Source of the DNA: Haemonchus contortus
Taxonomy: Eukaryota; Nematoda; Chromadorea; Rhabditida; Trichostrongylidae
Reading direction: 5' to 3'
Assembly (NCBI GenBank): GCA_000469685.2
Contig: LS997567.1
Coordinates: forward strand, 34,810,505 to 34,874,504
Length of the DNA: 64,000 bases
The notes below the pieces were generated by a model. It did not search any database. It saw nothing but the letters and a program-made list of their open reading frames with translations, and was not told the DNA's origin. A program made the translations under genes and the position numbers. Shown one piece after another: positions 54,601 to 61,890 of this stretch. How positions within the stretch are numbered: position 1 is the stretch's first letter; each line of letters starts with the position of its first letter.

Positions 54601-57059
54601 GATGTAAAGATCGCGGTGCTCCACGTTAATCTCGCGCCGTTCACTCGAAATTGAATTCTTCCAATTCTTCACGACACTTTCTATGAGATTCGTCGCACTG
54701 TCAAATAAATGTCAATATCGACTACAACAACTGAGGTCAACTGCAGGACTTCTGCTGCTATGATCGCAAAACCCTTGTGAATCACAGCTTTATACTAACG
54801 CCCGGGAGACCATTAGTTAGGTTGATTCTTAGTTCAGAGTCTACAGGCTATTTTGGAGGCCAATTCCTTTGAAGACTTCTCCAAGTTTCTGAATTATTTC
54901 TACCTGAAGGTATACGTTTTCCCAAGCACGAACGTAGAAGCGGCTTTGACGAATCAATTTGACAGTCTACTGCGTCTGCTCATTCAATTCCCAATGCAGT
55001 ATCAACGAGTCGTTACGACCGTTGTTCATCGATAAACGCCTAGGACGCTGAAAATTACGTTTTTCATTTTTTTTTGCTTCCCGATTCTGCTGTTTTGTGC
55101 CTTAGAGTTTCTAACCCTAAATTTTCTATCTACTCTTTCGTCGTTTTTCCGAGATTTTTTTATTAGTTTGAAGAACTCATTTTCACTCATTCGTCTTGTT
55201 TTTCTCAGCCATGTGGCAATCGAAGTTTGGCCACGGCGATGGAATCGTAGTTTTGCGCTTCTAATAAAACTTGTTTAAACCTTCACTCCTTGGCCCTTCC
55301 AGCCTTCTACGCTTCATCGACTTCCAACTTATTCTGGTGCTGTTGTGGTGGCAACTCATGTGCGAGAACAGCGCACGCCGGTGCAGAGAGTAAGTGAAGC
55401 GATGTCTTCGATGTGTTTCTGCTTCCATTGTTTTCGGTTTTATTCAAGTTTCTATTGTTTTATTAGGCTCGCGAGGCAGCAATAATGAACCAATGTAACG
55501 AAATGCTGCGCAACGCTAATTCCTTGGATCAGAATGGTAGACAGCTAGTAATAGCATTTATGACTGGAAACAAATGTGAGTAGATTACAGCAAACCAACT
55601 ATTCCTACATCGGTGATCGCTGAGTAGTTTCAGACTGTTCAGCTGTGGCTGTGTAACCGTATTATAACACTTTTTCAGTGTCTTCTTTATATTAGCGCAA
55701 AATACGATAATTTGCAGGTAATCCTCGTCCTGAACTTGGGCATATAATTACGATGAAACTTTCGGAGACAATTGAAGACGGCCTGGCAGATAATCAGATC
55801 TGTAAGATGAAGGTAGAAACTTTTTTTCAGGTCCGTTTTGTTCGAATAATTAGCAATTTTTTTGGAGTCTTTAATGTCTTAAAATAAGAAGCTCGCGAAG
55901 CAAATCAATGCTACGTAATACCGTCTTGTTGATCTTTCTGTCTGGCTTCTAACTCGTTTCGTCTGTATATCTACAAGAACTTGGCAAGAACAATGTACAC
56001 GGCGATTCTTAAATAAAGGCGCAGTTCACGATAATTTTAGGGTATCCGGTTTCCAACGATTAATGAAACTAACAGCTGAGAATAGTGCAAAGGTAAAGAA
56101 ACGTGAAAACGGTGAGGAATGTAAAGCTTCAGAAAAGGGCTAAAATTAGGGGTTGGACGAGAGTGTGACCACAAAGGTTGCATGAAAGGGGAACTTGGTA
56201 TCGTTGCGTACACCTAAATACAGTAAGCTAACAATGTTCAAAATCGTTTCCATTGTAATGAGAGAATAGTCTAAAGTATTATAACATAAGTCAACGGTGA
56301 TCAGTTGATTGATTTTTTACCAAAGTTGCTCCAATGCGGACAGTGGTGCCCGTCAATTAGCCTTCATAGCCAGCCTATCGGTGGTGTGGCATTCACACGA
56401 TGCAATATCTGGCCCCCGCAGGTATGGAGCAAGGGGGGGGGGGGGGGCTCGAATGCACTTATCGTGAACTGTGCCTTTGAATGCTGGAGACAATCAGGAG
56501 TTCCCTTCACAGTCACTCTTGGCTGTATGCCGTTCTCTTTAGGTTTACTGTGCTTATACCACATACAGTACACTTTAGGCACTTTCAAAGTTGAACGACG
56601 CGCTTTGAAAACACAGCTTTGCCAGACACATGTAGACAGAGCTGTACACGTCTTTACAACGTTTCTCGCTTGGCGGAAGGCTGCTGAAGACGTCCCATCC
56701 ACCTTTGACTGCCATTGCGCTGCAGCATGTTGTTTTCCAAGCGGTGAGCGAATCCGTCGGAAGCTGCGCAGACGTCGTCAACAGATTTGCGCCCAGTAAC
56801 TAACGTTGCAGAGCCCTGTCAGCTTGTGCCTAACAAAGCTGCGTCATCAAGGCACGTCCTTAAACTCTGAAAGCGTCCTCTGGCTTACATCATTTACGGT
56901 ATAGAAGGCTGTTTGAAGATGGATTACCAAAGTGGGGAGTGGAAGCGACTTCGCAAATGTCGATTACTTCAACCACATGAGTTGGAAAACAACAGTGAGC
57001 AGTACATGTATATTTCCAATGAGGATTATCATAACCAAGTGCAACAGCAACCGACGTAA
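20940..57059 (+). CDS. nelf-A: NELF-A homologue (negative elongation factor subunit A), multi-exon gene
   Basis: I reconstruct about 15 coding exons: 20,940-20,948; 21,008-21,115; 21,175-21,246; 21,321-21,403; 21,487-21,575; 21,634-21,710; 21,780-21,870; 40,693-40,806; 40,878-41,002; 41,391-41,504; 41,555-41,831; probably 54,838-54,909; 55,303-55,389; 55,467-55,575; 55,718-55,830; 56,919-57,059. Most have GT...AG borders and phases match at the joins. The product would be about 550 residues (human NELF-A: 528), with homologous blocks in the same order: an N-terminal HDAg-like domain, a KLLDI(S/C)EL motif, a low-complexity middle and a conserved C-terminal tail. Known role of the family: in the nucleus, NELF acts with DSIF to hold RNA polymerase II in promoter-proximal pausing; NELF-A contacts NELF-C and the polymerase. 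Two introns are about 18.8 kb and 13 kb and are packed with transposons. One expected block between exons 7 and 8 is unplaced. Confidence 0.85.
22180..22345 (-). repeat. Penelope-like 3' tail fragment
   Basis: On the minus strand, CTAACGCG(T)TTG...GCGCTTGGTC...AGATCAGG is followed by GTTGTTCAGAACGTCAACCT and AATAAAG. The same order of segments occurs on the plus strand at 32,380-32,500. The terminal GAAACGTC..CCTAATAAAG phrase is shared with the Penelope-like unit at 38,596-38,633, so I group all three. Confidence 0.4.
22905..23720 (-). repeat. Diverged direct repeat, distal copy (possible BEL LTR)
   Basis: It matches 30,990-31,830 in the same orientation along its whole length, for example AATACAATTG.T.GGGAAGG near 22,937, CGCGCGGCACGCGCTTCGAC near 23,136 and TTTTGGTCGAG at 23,337. 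The two copies bracket the minus-strand BEL/Pao remnant, as a pair of LTRs would. Against this, both copies retain coding-looking minus-strand stretches (HSLKYSYTLRSQHF here, RSVKYTYSLGSQHF there), so they might be duplicated ORF ends. Confidence 0.5.
23947..24146. repeat. 200-bp hairpin-forming repeat
   Basis: The arms 23,947-24,017 and 24,073-24,146 are inverted copies rich in CCGTCCGTCTGTCCG, ending inward at CGACGCGTGCGTGCTGCGA. A 55-bp loop separates them. It looks like a small MITE; no target duplication is evident. Confidence 0.65.
24200..30690 (-). pseudogene. BEL/Pao LTR retrotransposon (gag-pol), decayed
   Basis: Reading from 30,690 downward: Gag zinc knuckles (CFCYSRNHRSTRCHHY, then CWKCLRYGHTSSSC and CPCCSGNHHHMLC; 30,600-30,350); a Pao protease region with PHVLIGIDYSRGI (29,680-29,620); reverse transcriptase with the catalytic box reduced to MYIDSIPL and EEAIRKYQDSRAKF...MNMNLRQFLSN (28,335-28,200); the post-RT/RNase H region (27,927-27,172); the integrase zinc-binding region and LDYLGPF (26,900-26,600); the integrase core RAIHLEIVLDNSTQEFLLA (26,560-26,500); and the terminal DUF5641-like part with FWNMWSHDYLNA and VRLPNGNHVKRAINHLYPLE (26,050-25,780). 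Domain order is typical of BEL/Pao. Many stops and frameshifts, and a MITE at 28,824-29,344. The N-terminal gag is missing. It lies antisense inside the first giant NELF-A intron. Confidence 0.85.
28824..29344. mobile_element. 521-bp Tc1/mariner-type MITE inside the BEL/Pao RT
   Basis: The ends are inverted repeats of about 28 bp containing GCGCTCAAAAGTCTTCGGTG, with TA on both outer sides (28,822-28,823 and 29,345-29,346). The interior matches the MITE pieces at 13,080-13,225 and 16,900-17,130 at lower identity (for example TCAAATAGTGTTGGGTAGGG against the 17-kb TCAAGTAGTGTTGGACAGTG). No transposase is present. A short minus-strand frame (MTERKEFLKGPSSLFP) is not taken as a gene. Confidence 0.85.
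30990..31830 (-). repeat. Diverged direct repeat, proximal copy (possible BEL LTR)
   Basis: The partner of 22,905-23,720. It includes a local duplication (GACTAGAGTAAATGCAATTG, then ACCAGAGTAAATGCAATTG at about 31,128-31,168) that the distal copy lacks. Confidence 0.5.
31191..32423 (-). other. 410-codon Cys-rich open frame, unassigned
   Basis: The frame is long for AT-balanced intronic DNA and has a Cys cluster in the middle (residues ~115-205: CGIIEK, KCAADRNMC, GAC, ESCKRTC, SCTNY). The last 190 codons lie in the repeat shared with 22,905-23,720. The first 50 codons are antisense to a Penelope-like tail, so the start is not native. Possible readings: part of an envelope-like ORF of a retroelement, or a frame kept open by chance. 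No known domain is recognised and no splice context supports a host gene. Confidence 0.25.
32290..32500 (+). repeat. Penelope-like 3' tail fragment
   Basis: CCTAACGCGCTTGGGCGCTC, AGCCATAGATCAGG and GTTCGAAACGTCGACCTAAT followed by AAAG are in the same order as in the 22-kb copy (inverted) and end with the same phrase as the 38.6-kb unit. Confidence 0.4.
32501..33898. other. Intronic stretch; coding-like remnant near 33,340-33,668
   Basis: Mostly unique AT-rich sequence. At 33,340-33,668 plus-strand frames give GQVFDDGTFIAPDNPTSSSF and, after frame changes, LNPNKPFTNTEQMLNFGDGR...RSWLNVHRSHKRRR before a stop. This looks like the end of a dead retroelement ORF, but I cannot name it. Confidence 0.3.
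35319..35392 (+). other. tRNA-like sequence in the left arm of element 1
   Basis: A 74-nt segment with an A box (TGGGCTAGCGG, 35,329-35,339) and a perfect B box (GGTTCGATTCC). Spacing from A box to B box equals that of a tRNA without variable arm. TGTGCAT at the start can pair with ACGCACA at the end (six of seven pairs), and the B box sits in a 5-bp stem. I cannot draw a good anticodon stem, so it is a tRNA-derived internal pol III promoter rather than a working tRNA gene. Confidence 0.7.
36667..36740 (-). other. tRNA-like sequence in the right arm of element 1
   Basis: The mirror copy of 35,319-35,392, with the B box complement at 36,677-36,687 and A box TGGCCTGGCGG. Near identity shows the two arms have been kept alike or are young. 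Confidence 0.7.
38596..38633 (-). ncRNA. Hammerhead-ribozyme-like motif, left arm
   Basis: The minus strand reads AGGCT - CTGAAGA - A - GGCG/ATTC/CGCC - GAAA - CGTC - AGCCT. Stem I (AGGCT/AGCCT), the CTGANGA and GAAA cores, a 4-bp stem II and the GTC cleavage triplet are all in hammerhead order with a minimal stem III. One extra A lies between the core and stem II, which may weaken or abolish activity. Hammerhead ribozymes are known from Penelope-like elements. Confidence 0.5.
39274..39311 (+). ncRNA. Hammerhead-like motif, right arm, core mutated
   Basis: The same layout as the left-arm copy, but the 3' core reads GGAA instead of GAAA, a change expected to inactivate a hammerhead. Stem I and stem II are unchanged. 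Confidence 0.45.
39664..39924. mobile_element. 261-bp hAT-like MITE in the right arm of element 2
   Basis: An 8-bp duplication CGTTGCAC lies at 39,656-39,663 and 39,925-39,932. The ends are GGGGGA...GCGATT / GGGGAG...GCGATT inverted repeats, and the core CAAA.TGCGC.GCGAAATTCG is shared with the MITE at 20,069-20,270. A second, inner pair of inverted segments surrounds GGGTCGGACAATCCTACTAA. Confidence 0.75.
40693..41831 (+). CDS. nelf-A: NELF-A middle exons (KLLDICEL motif, K/E-rich, Gln-rich)
   Basis: Exon 40,693-40,806 starts in phase 1, so it completes exon 7's last codon; it reads PMKGIPNQNPCK..., aligning with the LKGIPKQ block, and ends RQLSKREGGAKLL. A 71-bp intron (40,807-40,877) is required: only after removing it does the next exon give DICELPQSLKKRRQMEM, matching KLLDISEL...KRRR. 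Exon 41,391-41,504 is EAKKAAQDKIHENAKR...GGFYEQ. Exon 41,555-41,831 reads INDPYIYKAEEG... to a CAG/CAA repeat. Inside that repeat, the frame giving QRQHFAEHLVRQ before the donor is one base out of register with the frame entering the exon, so there is either a one-base indel or an unusual phase. Confidence 0.82.
42437..42787 (-). pseudogene. Truncated mariner-like end
   Basis: TTGGGTTGATTGGAAAGTAA at 42,440 resembles a mariner TIR. Minus-strand frames from 42,780 give a C-terminal-like SLVENWYCIDH segment followed by stops. The fragment is cut at 42,787 by long-TIR element 3. Confidence 0.4.
42791..44436. mobile_element. Long-TIR element 3 with tRNA-like arms
   Basis: TTA flanks both ends (42,788-42,790 and 44,437-44,439). 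Left arm TAAGGGAAGGATACTTGGTG and right arm ...AAGTATCCTTCACTCG are inverted, each about 340-360 bp. tRNA-like segments lie at about 42,988-43,060 (GTGGCCTAGCGGATAG) and, inverted, at 44,165-44,240. The interior is the reverse of element 2's and holds the frame MLKKYCRTIVYRFVCTYDYP (43,384-43,590). Only conservative differences separate the two versions over the first 27 codons. Confidence 0.85.
44440..45313 (+). pseudogene. Tc1/mariner-like transposase remnant
   Basis: The right end GGGTCACCCTGTA (45,301-45,313) resembles a Tc1/mariner-type TIR (ACAGGGTG.CCC inverted). Plus-strand frames contain KSPDLNPWILLYQRF near 44,995-45,040, the third-catalytic-residue block (SPDLNP), followed by a decayed C-terminus. 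The N-terminal part is not recognisable and the left end is lost. Confidence 0.55.
45628..48500 (-). pseudogene. RTE-type non-LTR retrotransposon
   Basis: Minus-strand reading from about 48,481: an AP endonuclease N-terminus (LTGRLYELAEALERRRIDFC, then GLGFKAVLCGSPEATNGVGI), after a frame change VVAGDLNGHMGA (47,131-48,093) with the C-terminal endonuclease motifs and pre-RT region, then RT: SWQKSTTVPIWQKKG, DLEKAFDRTPRDVIWYALRQ (about 46,715-46,655) and the catalytic box LLYADDVMLASENKSELQSQ with YADD at 46,449-46,438. The C-terminus includes YGAECWPATK and the final GKRPRGRTKQRWLD block. It ends in a (GAA)n tail, as RTE elements do. At least four frameshifts or stops. It lies antisense in the second giant NELF-A intron. 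RTE elements are known from hookworms. Confidence 0.88.
45629..45668. repeat. (TTC)n microsatellite at the RTE 3' end
   Basis: About 13 TTC units in an otherwise unbiased region, adjacent to the last RTE codons. It is the retrotransposon's simple-repeat tail. Confidence 0.9.
48501..48965 (-). other. GC-rich leader of the RTE element
   Basis: Markedly GC-rich compared with its surroundings (GCCCCGCCCACTTCGCGCGC, GCCGCATGCGACGGCTGCGG). It lies directly upstream of the endonuclease frame on the minus strand and ends where composition drops at about 48,965. Probably the RTE 5' untranslated promoter region. Confidence 0.45.
49408..49721 (+). other. Coding-like segments, unassigned
   Basis: KAIVLKGKTMKMVRLLVDRD...SFPFVCRNAISFPISTDK runs to 49,600. 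In another frame, MQMIATHLSGNTLPFIVFYD...QIKLLRSIQKH runs from 49,611 to a stop at 49,719. Both look protein-like, but the frames are separated by only about 10 bp, too short for an intron, so a frameshift in one former ORF is the simplest reading. No family recognised. Confidence 0.35.
50066..50158 (+). CDS. Possible first exon of a secreted protein
   Basis: ATG at 50,066 starts MTRFYLVVLFSIILFAVAIP followed by NSIFYPKKLKK and a GT donor at 50,159. The n-, h- and c-regions fit a signal peptide with cleavage near AIP/NS. Without the splice the frame stops at 50,180. I cannot find the next exon with confidence. If real it is a gene nested inside the second giant NELF-A intron, on the same strand. 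Confidence 0.35.
50460..51519. other. Intronic repeats without a gene
   Basis: TCGTGAACCGTGCCTTTAAA at 50,469 belongs to a dispersed repeat also seen at 52,666, 56,463 and 62,153, and inverted near 56,025 and 59,603. A second repeat at 51,056-51,180 (ACTCACCACACTGCCACTTT ... GTGTTCTTATCATTGTACAG) is related, inverted, to 60,250-60,375 and 61,100-61,260. No gene seen. Confidence 0.5.
51700..52285 (+). mobile_element. Deleted mariner (586 bp) with intact TIRs
   Basis: Ends TTAGGTTGATGCATAATTAC / GTTATGCATCAACCTAA, with TA on both sides. The inside keeps only the transposase C-terminus (a decayed PPYSPDLAPSDY-like block, then LRRLDDLMADVKAWIARKDQ). The N-terminal two thirds are deleted. Confidence 0.85.
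52380..52609 (-). mobile_element. Half mariner of the same family, inverted
   Basis: The reverse complement of the first ~230 bp of the element at 51,700. Its TIR ends at 52,609 next to TA (52,610-52,611), where the host repeat resumes. It has no opposite TIR of its own. Confidence 0.8.
52970..54020 (-). pseudogene. Second non-LTR retrotransposon RT fragment
   Basis: On the minus strand: MEHAVKQIKAGKSPGCRNIR (about 53,960-53,900), then MAFVDYRKAFDSVE (53,550-53,509), joined directly to MKSSEIGLETNLSKTQWMHN. The YADD catalytic region is therefore deleted. Thumb and C-terminal pieces (INGETIEEVKCFKYLARQLS, GTECWPSTKADEEKF) follow. It differs from the RTE copy at 45.6-48.5 kb and may be a sister RTE lineage. 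Confidence 0.75.
54838..57059 (+). CDS. nelf-A: NELF-A 3' exons (conserved C-terminal tail)
   Basis: Exon 55,303-55,389 is PSTLHRLPTYSG...TPVQR. Exon 55,467-55,575 is AREAAIMNQCNEMLRNANSL then QLVIAFMTGNK, matching the REQM.AAQEMF..AN and ALILGFMAG blocks. Exon 55,718-55,830 is CNPRPELGHIITMKLSETIE..., matching the G.VI.IKLSE block. The last exon, 56,919-57,059, reads MDYQSGEWKRLRKCR and stops at TAA, matching the MNYATGQW.R.KKY tail. Phases agree (0, 1, 0). The final acceptor (GTTTGAAG) is weak. A preceding exon at 54,838-54,909 (SLQAILEANSFEDFSKFLNY) is phase-compatible but shares no recognisable block; its frame also stays open to a stop at 55,033, so an alternative end is possible. AATAAA occurs at 57,653 and 57,743. 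Confidence 0.85.
56305..56480 (+). repeat. Dispersed-repeat copy with poly-G in the last NELF-A intron
   Basis: AAAGTTGCTCCAATGCGGAC and CGTGAACTGTGCCTTTGAAT match the repeat at 51,520-52,690. The middle is replaced by unrelated sequence and a 17-base G run (56,432-56,448). Confidence 0.6.
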
Positions 57060-58803
57060 CAAGCGCATGTGACAGTTGTTCTCATCTTTTTAATTGTTGT
57101 GGTTTCACAAAGTTAAGCCTCGAAACTAGCAATGAGGAACTTCGTCATATAGTCTGCACTCTATTTTACCTAATCATTAAGCTAATCGTGCTGCTTACAT
57201 CTGCTGATTGTAAATTTACGGGTTTCACCGCTTTTGTAGTGAATGTTTGGAAACGTTTTTGTTGATTATTGCTTGGAAGTCAACTCATTTGTGTTTTCCT
57301 ATGTATAAAGATAGGTCTTTTCCCCTTTAGGTGTGTTTCAATTATTCATTCATTAACGGTTTTCCGTTGTAGCTGGAAAGAATTTAAAGAAGTCACTCTT
57401 TATACTGTATATATTATAAAGGTGTTATTTGCAGAAAAATGCTATCTCACTCACAAGCTAGGCTTCTCAGCAGACCCCTTCGTTTATCGTGTTATCCCCT
57501 ATTAATGATTTTCATATTGTTTTTACGATGCGAGCAGTTTCTGTCCGATATGTTTCATATTGTTCACTATCACTGATATAATCCCCAATCACTTTGGACT
57601 CCTGAATGTACCCCTGATATGGTCGTCGTGAAGTGATAATGGTGATGTCATAAATAAATCTCCTTGATAAACTTGATGGAAGAAAAATAGTAAGCGATAT
57701 TCTCGTCGAGAGGCTCTACGAAACTACTTATCACTGGTGCTAAATAAAACTGCCGCACATTGTATTACCCTGTTTTCATGTCATGCTTGTTTTATTGGAG
57801 GGCAAGACGGAATGAGGTCTGGTCATAGGGCTCATTGAGTATGTAGTACTATGTATTCTGTTCACAGCGAGCTTGGCGCAGGTTGTCCCTCCGTTCCGTT
57901 ACTGCGCCGAAATTATGTAACCGCGTGAGGCGACCACTCAGACAATTACAGGGCTCGAAGGTGAAGTGACTTCGACTTTCTGTCGTATTTTCCACGTCTT
58001 GTTTTATAGACAACTCCCTTTCAAGAGGATAGAACCTGAATGGATAGCTGGCGATTCCTCAGTGGCCGCTACCATAATGCTCAGCGTGGGGAGGTCTCGA
58101 GAAAATGACTGTGAAGGGCGCTAAAACTCAAACATTTGTGTTGCAATGTGTCAGGTAATTGACGTTAGGGGGTACATCGCTTTTCGAATTGATAGAGTAG
58201 ATCTCGCAAGGAAGGTGGAGCTCCACTTCAGAAATCACTCCAACAAATTAGGGGAGAACTAAACCCTAGGTAAAGAAATATTCTAAACATACAGAATTCC
58301 TATATATCCCCGATATTATGGCATTCGTGCAGGTGATATGTGGAATATGTATTAAAGCAGAGTATCCGCTCATCTTCAAGGAAGCTTGCAGAACGATAAA
58401 AACGATGGGTATTGTGGGTGCTCGTTGTTGGAAAGTCCACCAAACGCCCTTTAGGGGGCCCTTTTAATCATTTTACACGTTTTACAGGACATTTTCCCAG
58501 ACATTTATTTCACGTCACGAAAACCCCGAAATTTTGTTAATGCACTTCTCCCCAAGTCCGTTGCATACTGCGTCTATTTCAACCAATGATATATTTGTTG
58601 TTTAGATACATGTTTTTCACATTGGACGACGAACTTTTATGCAGTTGCTATCACTAAAAGCCTTTAATTTTTGAAATTTCACTCGATCAATGAAGATGTG
58701 TGAACTGAATGTTGAAAGTGATGTTCGCCTTACGCACTCAGGTGCAGAAGGGTTCTTCCCGCTTCATTTCGCACCCTTGGACGTTTTGGCTCAAAAATGA
58801 AGG
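57060..58803. other. 3' flank of NELF-A; no gene recognised
   Basis: Contains candidate poly(A) signals AATAAA at 57,653 and 57,743 and otherwise unique sequence. No supported coding exon. Confidence 0.4.
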
Positions 58804-58989
58804 GCAAAACGAGTAGACGGAACACGATTACAACTGCATCACTCGACCGCTCCTAGTTCAAGACCAAGTAGTGAGAGCTCACCAAGGAAAGCTCCAAATT
58901 CCCATGGAACTTTGGATAGAGATCTAGGTGTACCGGTAGAGTTTTTAAATCTATTATCTAATTTAGAAAAAGCTGCTAAATGGGTCTAG
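58804..58989 (+). CDS. Possible terminal exon of an unidentified gene
   Basis: A 62-codon frame with biased, protein-like composition: a Ser/Pro-rich start (STAPSSRPSSESSPRKAPNS) followed by GTLDRDLGVPVEFLNLLSNL and EKAAKWV before TAG. An in-frame TGA just upstream and an AG at 58,802 fit a splice acceptor. No upstream exon is identified, so identity and even reality are uncertain. Confidence 0.25.
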   Translation, partial: AKRVDGTRLQLHHSTAPSSRPSSESSPRKAPNSHGTLDRDLGVPVEFLNLLSNLEKAAKWV

Positions 58990-59594
58990 ACAAGAAGTTG
59001 TGAGCGTTCAAAATTGCTCGCTCAACATAGAGAGGTAGTGTCAATTGAAGTGAGCACTTGCCCGCAACGACCGTTAGGGTCACTGATCGCGCATTGCCAG
59101 TGCTCTTCTTCTTCAGGCGAGCGAGGTTTGTTTGCTTCTCGACGCCACGCCGGTTTCTGCAAAATATGCTTTTTTCCGCATGAATGCCCTTATACCGTTT
59201 TTTGTAACTGATTGAAGCCAGCGCCTCGTCTCGGTTATCATTTGTTATCAGCCTACTTTTTGAAAAGGCTTCTTCACGTTCCTTCATTTCTTTACTGTCC
59301 ATTACTCACTACTTCAAACTATTCACCGACGTCCCTATTTCTGGCGTGGCACGATCTTCCAGCCTTTATCTTCAGAAGGGGACTGAACAGGATCCAAAGT
59401 GGCAGAGAACTGTTCGTTATGAATTTTTCCGTTGATCTTCCGCTCATTAGGTAGACGTTGACCGTTAGCCAAAAAAACATGATTCTAATGCTCAGGCAAG
59501 ATTGAATTGAGCAGCTTTGTGGTTCTTCCTTGACCGGAGAACAGTACAACAATTAACAAGAAGAGAAGTACTGATCAATAACATCACATTATTC

Positions 59595-59875
59595 GATTAA
59601 AGGCACTGTTCACGAGAAAATGGTTTCGGATAGATGCACATAGTTTGAATTCGATGCCCCCTCTGATACCATTCGTGCAGGAATTAGGTCGGAAAACGGT
59701 CTGGATAGGCACAATAAGGGCAGGAACATTGGGGGACGTCAGGCCTCCGCCCCTCGCTAGGCTGACTACGAGTTCGAATTTTCCTTCACCACTTTCGCAT
59801 TGGAGCGAAGTTGGTGAAAAATAGATACGCTGATTGGCAAATTGCCAGGAATGGTCAGCTGGTCGACCGCCTCGT
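59595..59875 (-). repeat. Uninterrupted copy of the ~290-bp dispersed repeat
   Basis: The reverse complement runs from GCGGTCGACCAGCT through CTCCAATGCGAAAGTGGTGA, AGCGAGGGGCGGAGGC and CGTGAACAGTGCCTTTAA, the same order as the split copy at 51.5-52.7 kb. Confidence 0.75.
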
Positions 59876-61054
59876 AGTTATTTCTATTATTCTACTATTA
59901 TTCTGCGCTATTCTCTTATATAATATTGTCTGCCTGCCGTCGTCGAATGGATGAGGTAAGTATTTCGTGTATTTGAATAGGAATAAATGTTTTTTGCATT
60001 AAGTTTCAGTAAACTTATGACAACTAAAATTGAGTTTTTTTTATTCGCGTATTGTTTGATTTTTTTGTTATGAGTTTTTTTGTTATGAGTAGCATTCTTT
60101 AACTATTCTCGTAAGTTTATTGAAGATTTTAACATATTTTGTTTAGATTATTGCATGCAAATGTTTTTTTATTTCAGAAACTCCGTTCATTTCGATGTAT
60201 AATAAGTTTTATATTAATGGTGCCCCTATTATATTGCATGTTCTTCAAGCGAAGTCATCGATGTGTTCTTGTACAATGCTAAGAACACTCTCTGACTTTG
60301 GTTTGAAGAAATATATGTAGTCTGGACCCACAATCAGCATGCAAACCCTTGAAAATGGCAGTGCGGTGAGTTTAATTTACAAAATTTCATATATTACTCT
60401 TTTTCTTTTAAAATAATTCAGCTATATATTCGTGGATATAGTAATGTTTAATGTATATATCATAATGTTTATGTGTTTTGCAAACGTATGTTGCTTTTTA
60501 TGTTTATTTAGCGCGTGAAATTCAAAAAAAGTAAGTGTGGTGAATAATTTTTGATTTTTTACTCTGTTGCTTTTTTATTTTTCCCTACATCGTAACAATT
60601 AATACGTAGAAGCAGTACAGTATGTTGTTAATGACAATGTTTAACTTTGTTGTGTATCATTTTGTTTCATTGTAGATAAATATTGCACGTGGAACCAGCA
60701 GTTATCGCTGAAATGCAGGCGGGGTAAGTTATTTCTTTCATTGCTTGGACAATTAATTAATCTTTTCTTTTTATCCAATGTTAGGAATACATATATACGT
60801 TTATTAAGTATGTTAGGAACCTTTTAATGATTTGATTACATGTGTTTTGTTTCATTACATATCGATATTGCATGTTAAACCCCCACTTAACGCTAAAATT
60901 CAGGCGCGATGAGTTCCTTTTGGATTTGAATGTTCGAATTCTTCTGTATATTCGATTCGCCGAATCGGAAAGGTAAATGAACTCGCTTATATCCATGTTT
61001 TTACGATTAAATGTACTTGTTTTTGCTTATATTGCGTTGTATTATGAATTTCAC

Positions 61055-61890
61055 GCAAGGATTTCCCTTTTTTTTGAATTGCAATGCTTGTTCTTCATTT
61101 GGGGTAAGTGATGTGTTCTTGTACAATGTTAAGATCACTCTCTGACTTTCTTTTGAAGAATTATGCTTATTTGCAACATATAGTTGGTGTGCCAACCCCG
61201 TTCTTTCCCACTTCCCTCTGGAAATGTGAGTGTGGTGAGGTGTGGTGAGTTTCTTTTTATAATTACTCATTATAAATATAAAAAATATAAATATAAATAC
61301 AGGCTTTGTGAGTACCCCTTGGATGTTAGCTACATTACTTCTTGTTATTTTACTTATTTATTATTGTTTTATCGTTGAGATGTTACTGTATTTTGTTAGA
61401 GGCATTCCCTTGATGAATGTTGACATCATTCGATTGTTTGTAGTTTGTTGTGTTTGTTGTTGTTTGTTTGTTGTTGTTTTTTGTAGTTTGTTTGTTTGTA
61501 GTTATTTTATTGTTATTGTTAGTTATAACTGTTTTTTGAATAAACAGTTTCTTAAAAGGCTTGAGCTATGCTAGTTACTCATGCAATATCAATGTATTAA
61601 TAACGTTTCCTGAGCAAAACATACTGAACGCATGATAATAACATTATACAAAGTAATACCTACGAACATATAGGTGGAGAAGTTTAAAACAAAAATAGTA
61701 ACACACGAAATTATCAAAAAGAAACTCACCACACTCACATTTTAAGGGGGAAGCGGCAAAGAGTATGTTGCAATTAAGCATAATTCTTCAAAAGAAAGTC
61801 AGAGAGTGTTCTTAACAATGAACAAGAACACATAACTGACCCCTAATGAAGAACAAGCATTGCAATTCAAAAAAAAAGGAAATCCTTGCG
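61055..61890. repeat. Inverted repeat, arms ~200 bp and ~165 bp
   Basis: 61,055-61,262 (AAGGATTTCCCTTTTTTTTG, GTGTTCTTGTACAATGTTAA, CTCTCTGACTTTCTTTTGAA) is repeated inverted at 61,726-61,890. A third, diverged arm-like copy lies at 60,250-60,375 and another at 51,056-51,180. The spacer is T-rich with TTGTTTG runs. Probably a MITE or foldback family; ends not defined. Confidence 0.6.

Noticed and set aside
56305..56799. A 164-codon plus-strand frame in the last NELF-A intron
   Set aside because: Its first part is a dispersed repeat with a poly-G run and the remainder lacks motifs or splice support.
59014..59302. Overlapping frames of 65-108 codons near 59 kb
   Set aside because: No domain, repeat or splice evidence; composition is not clearly coding on either strand.
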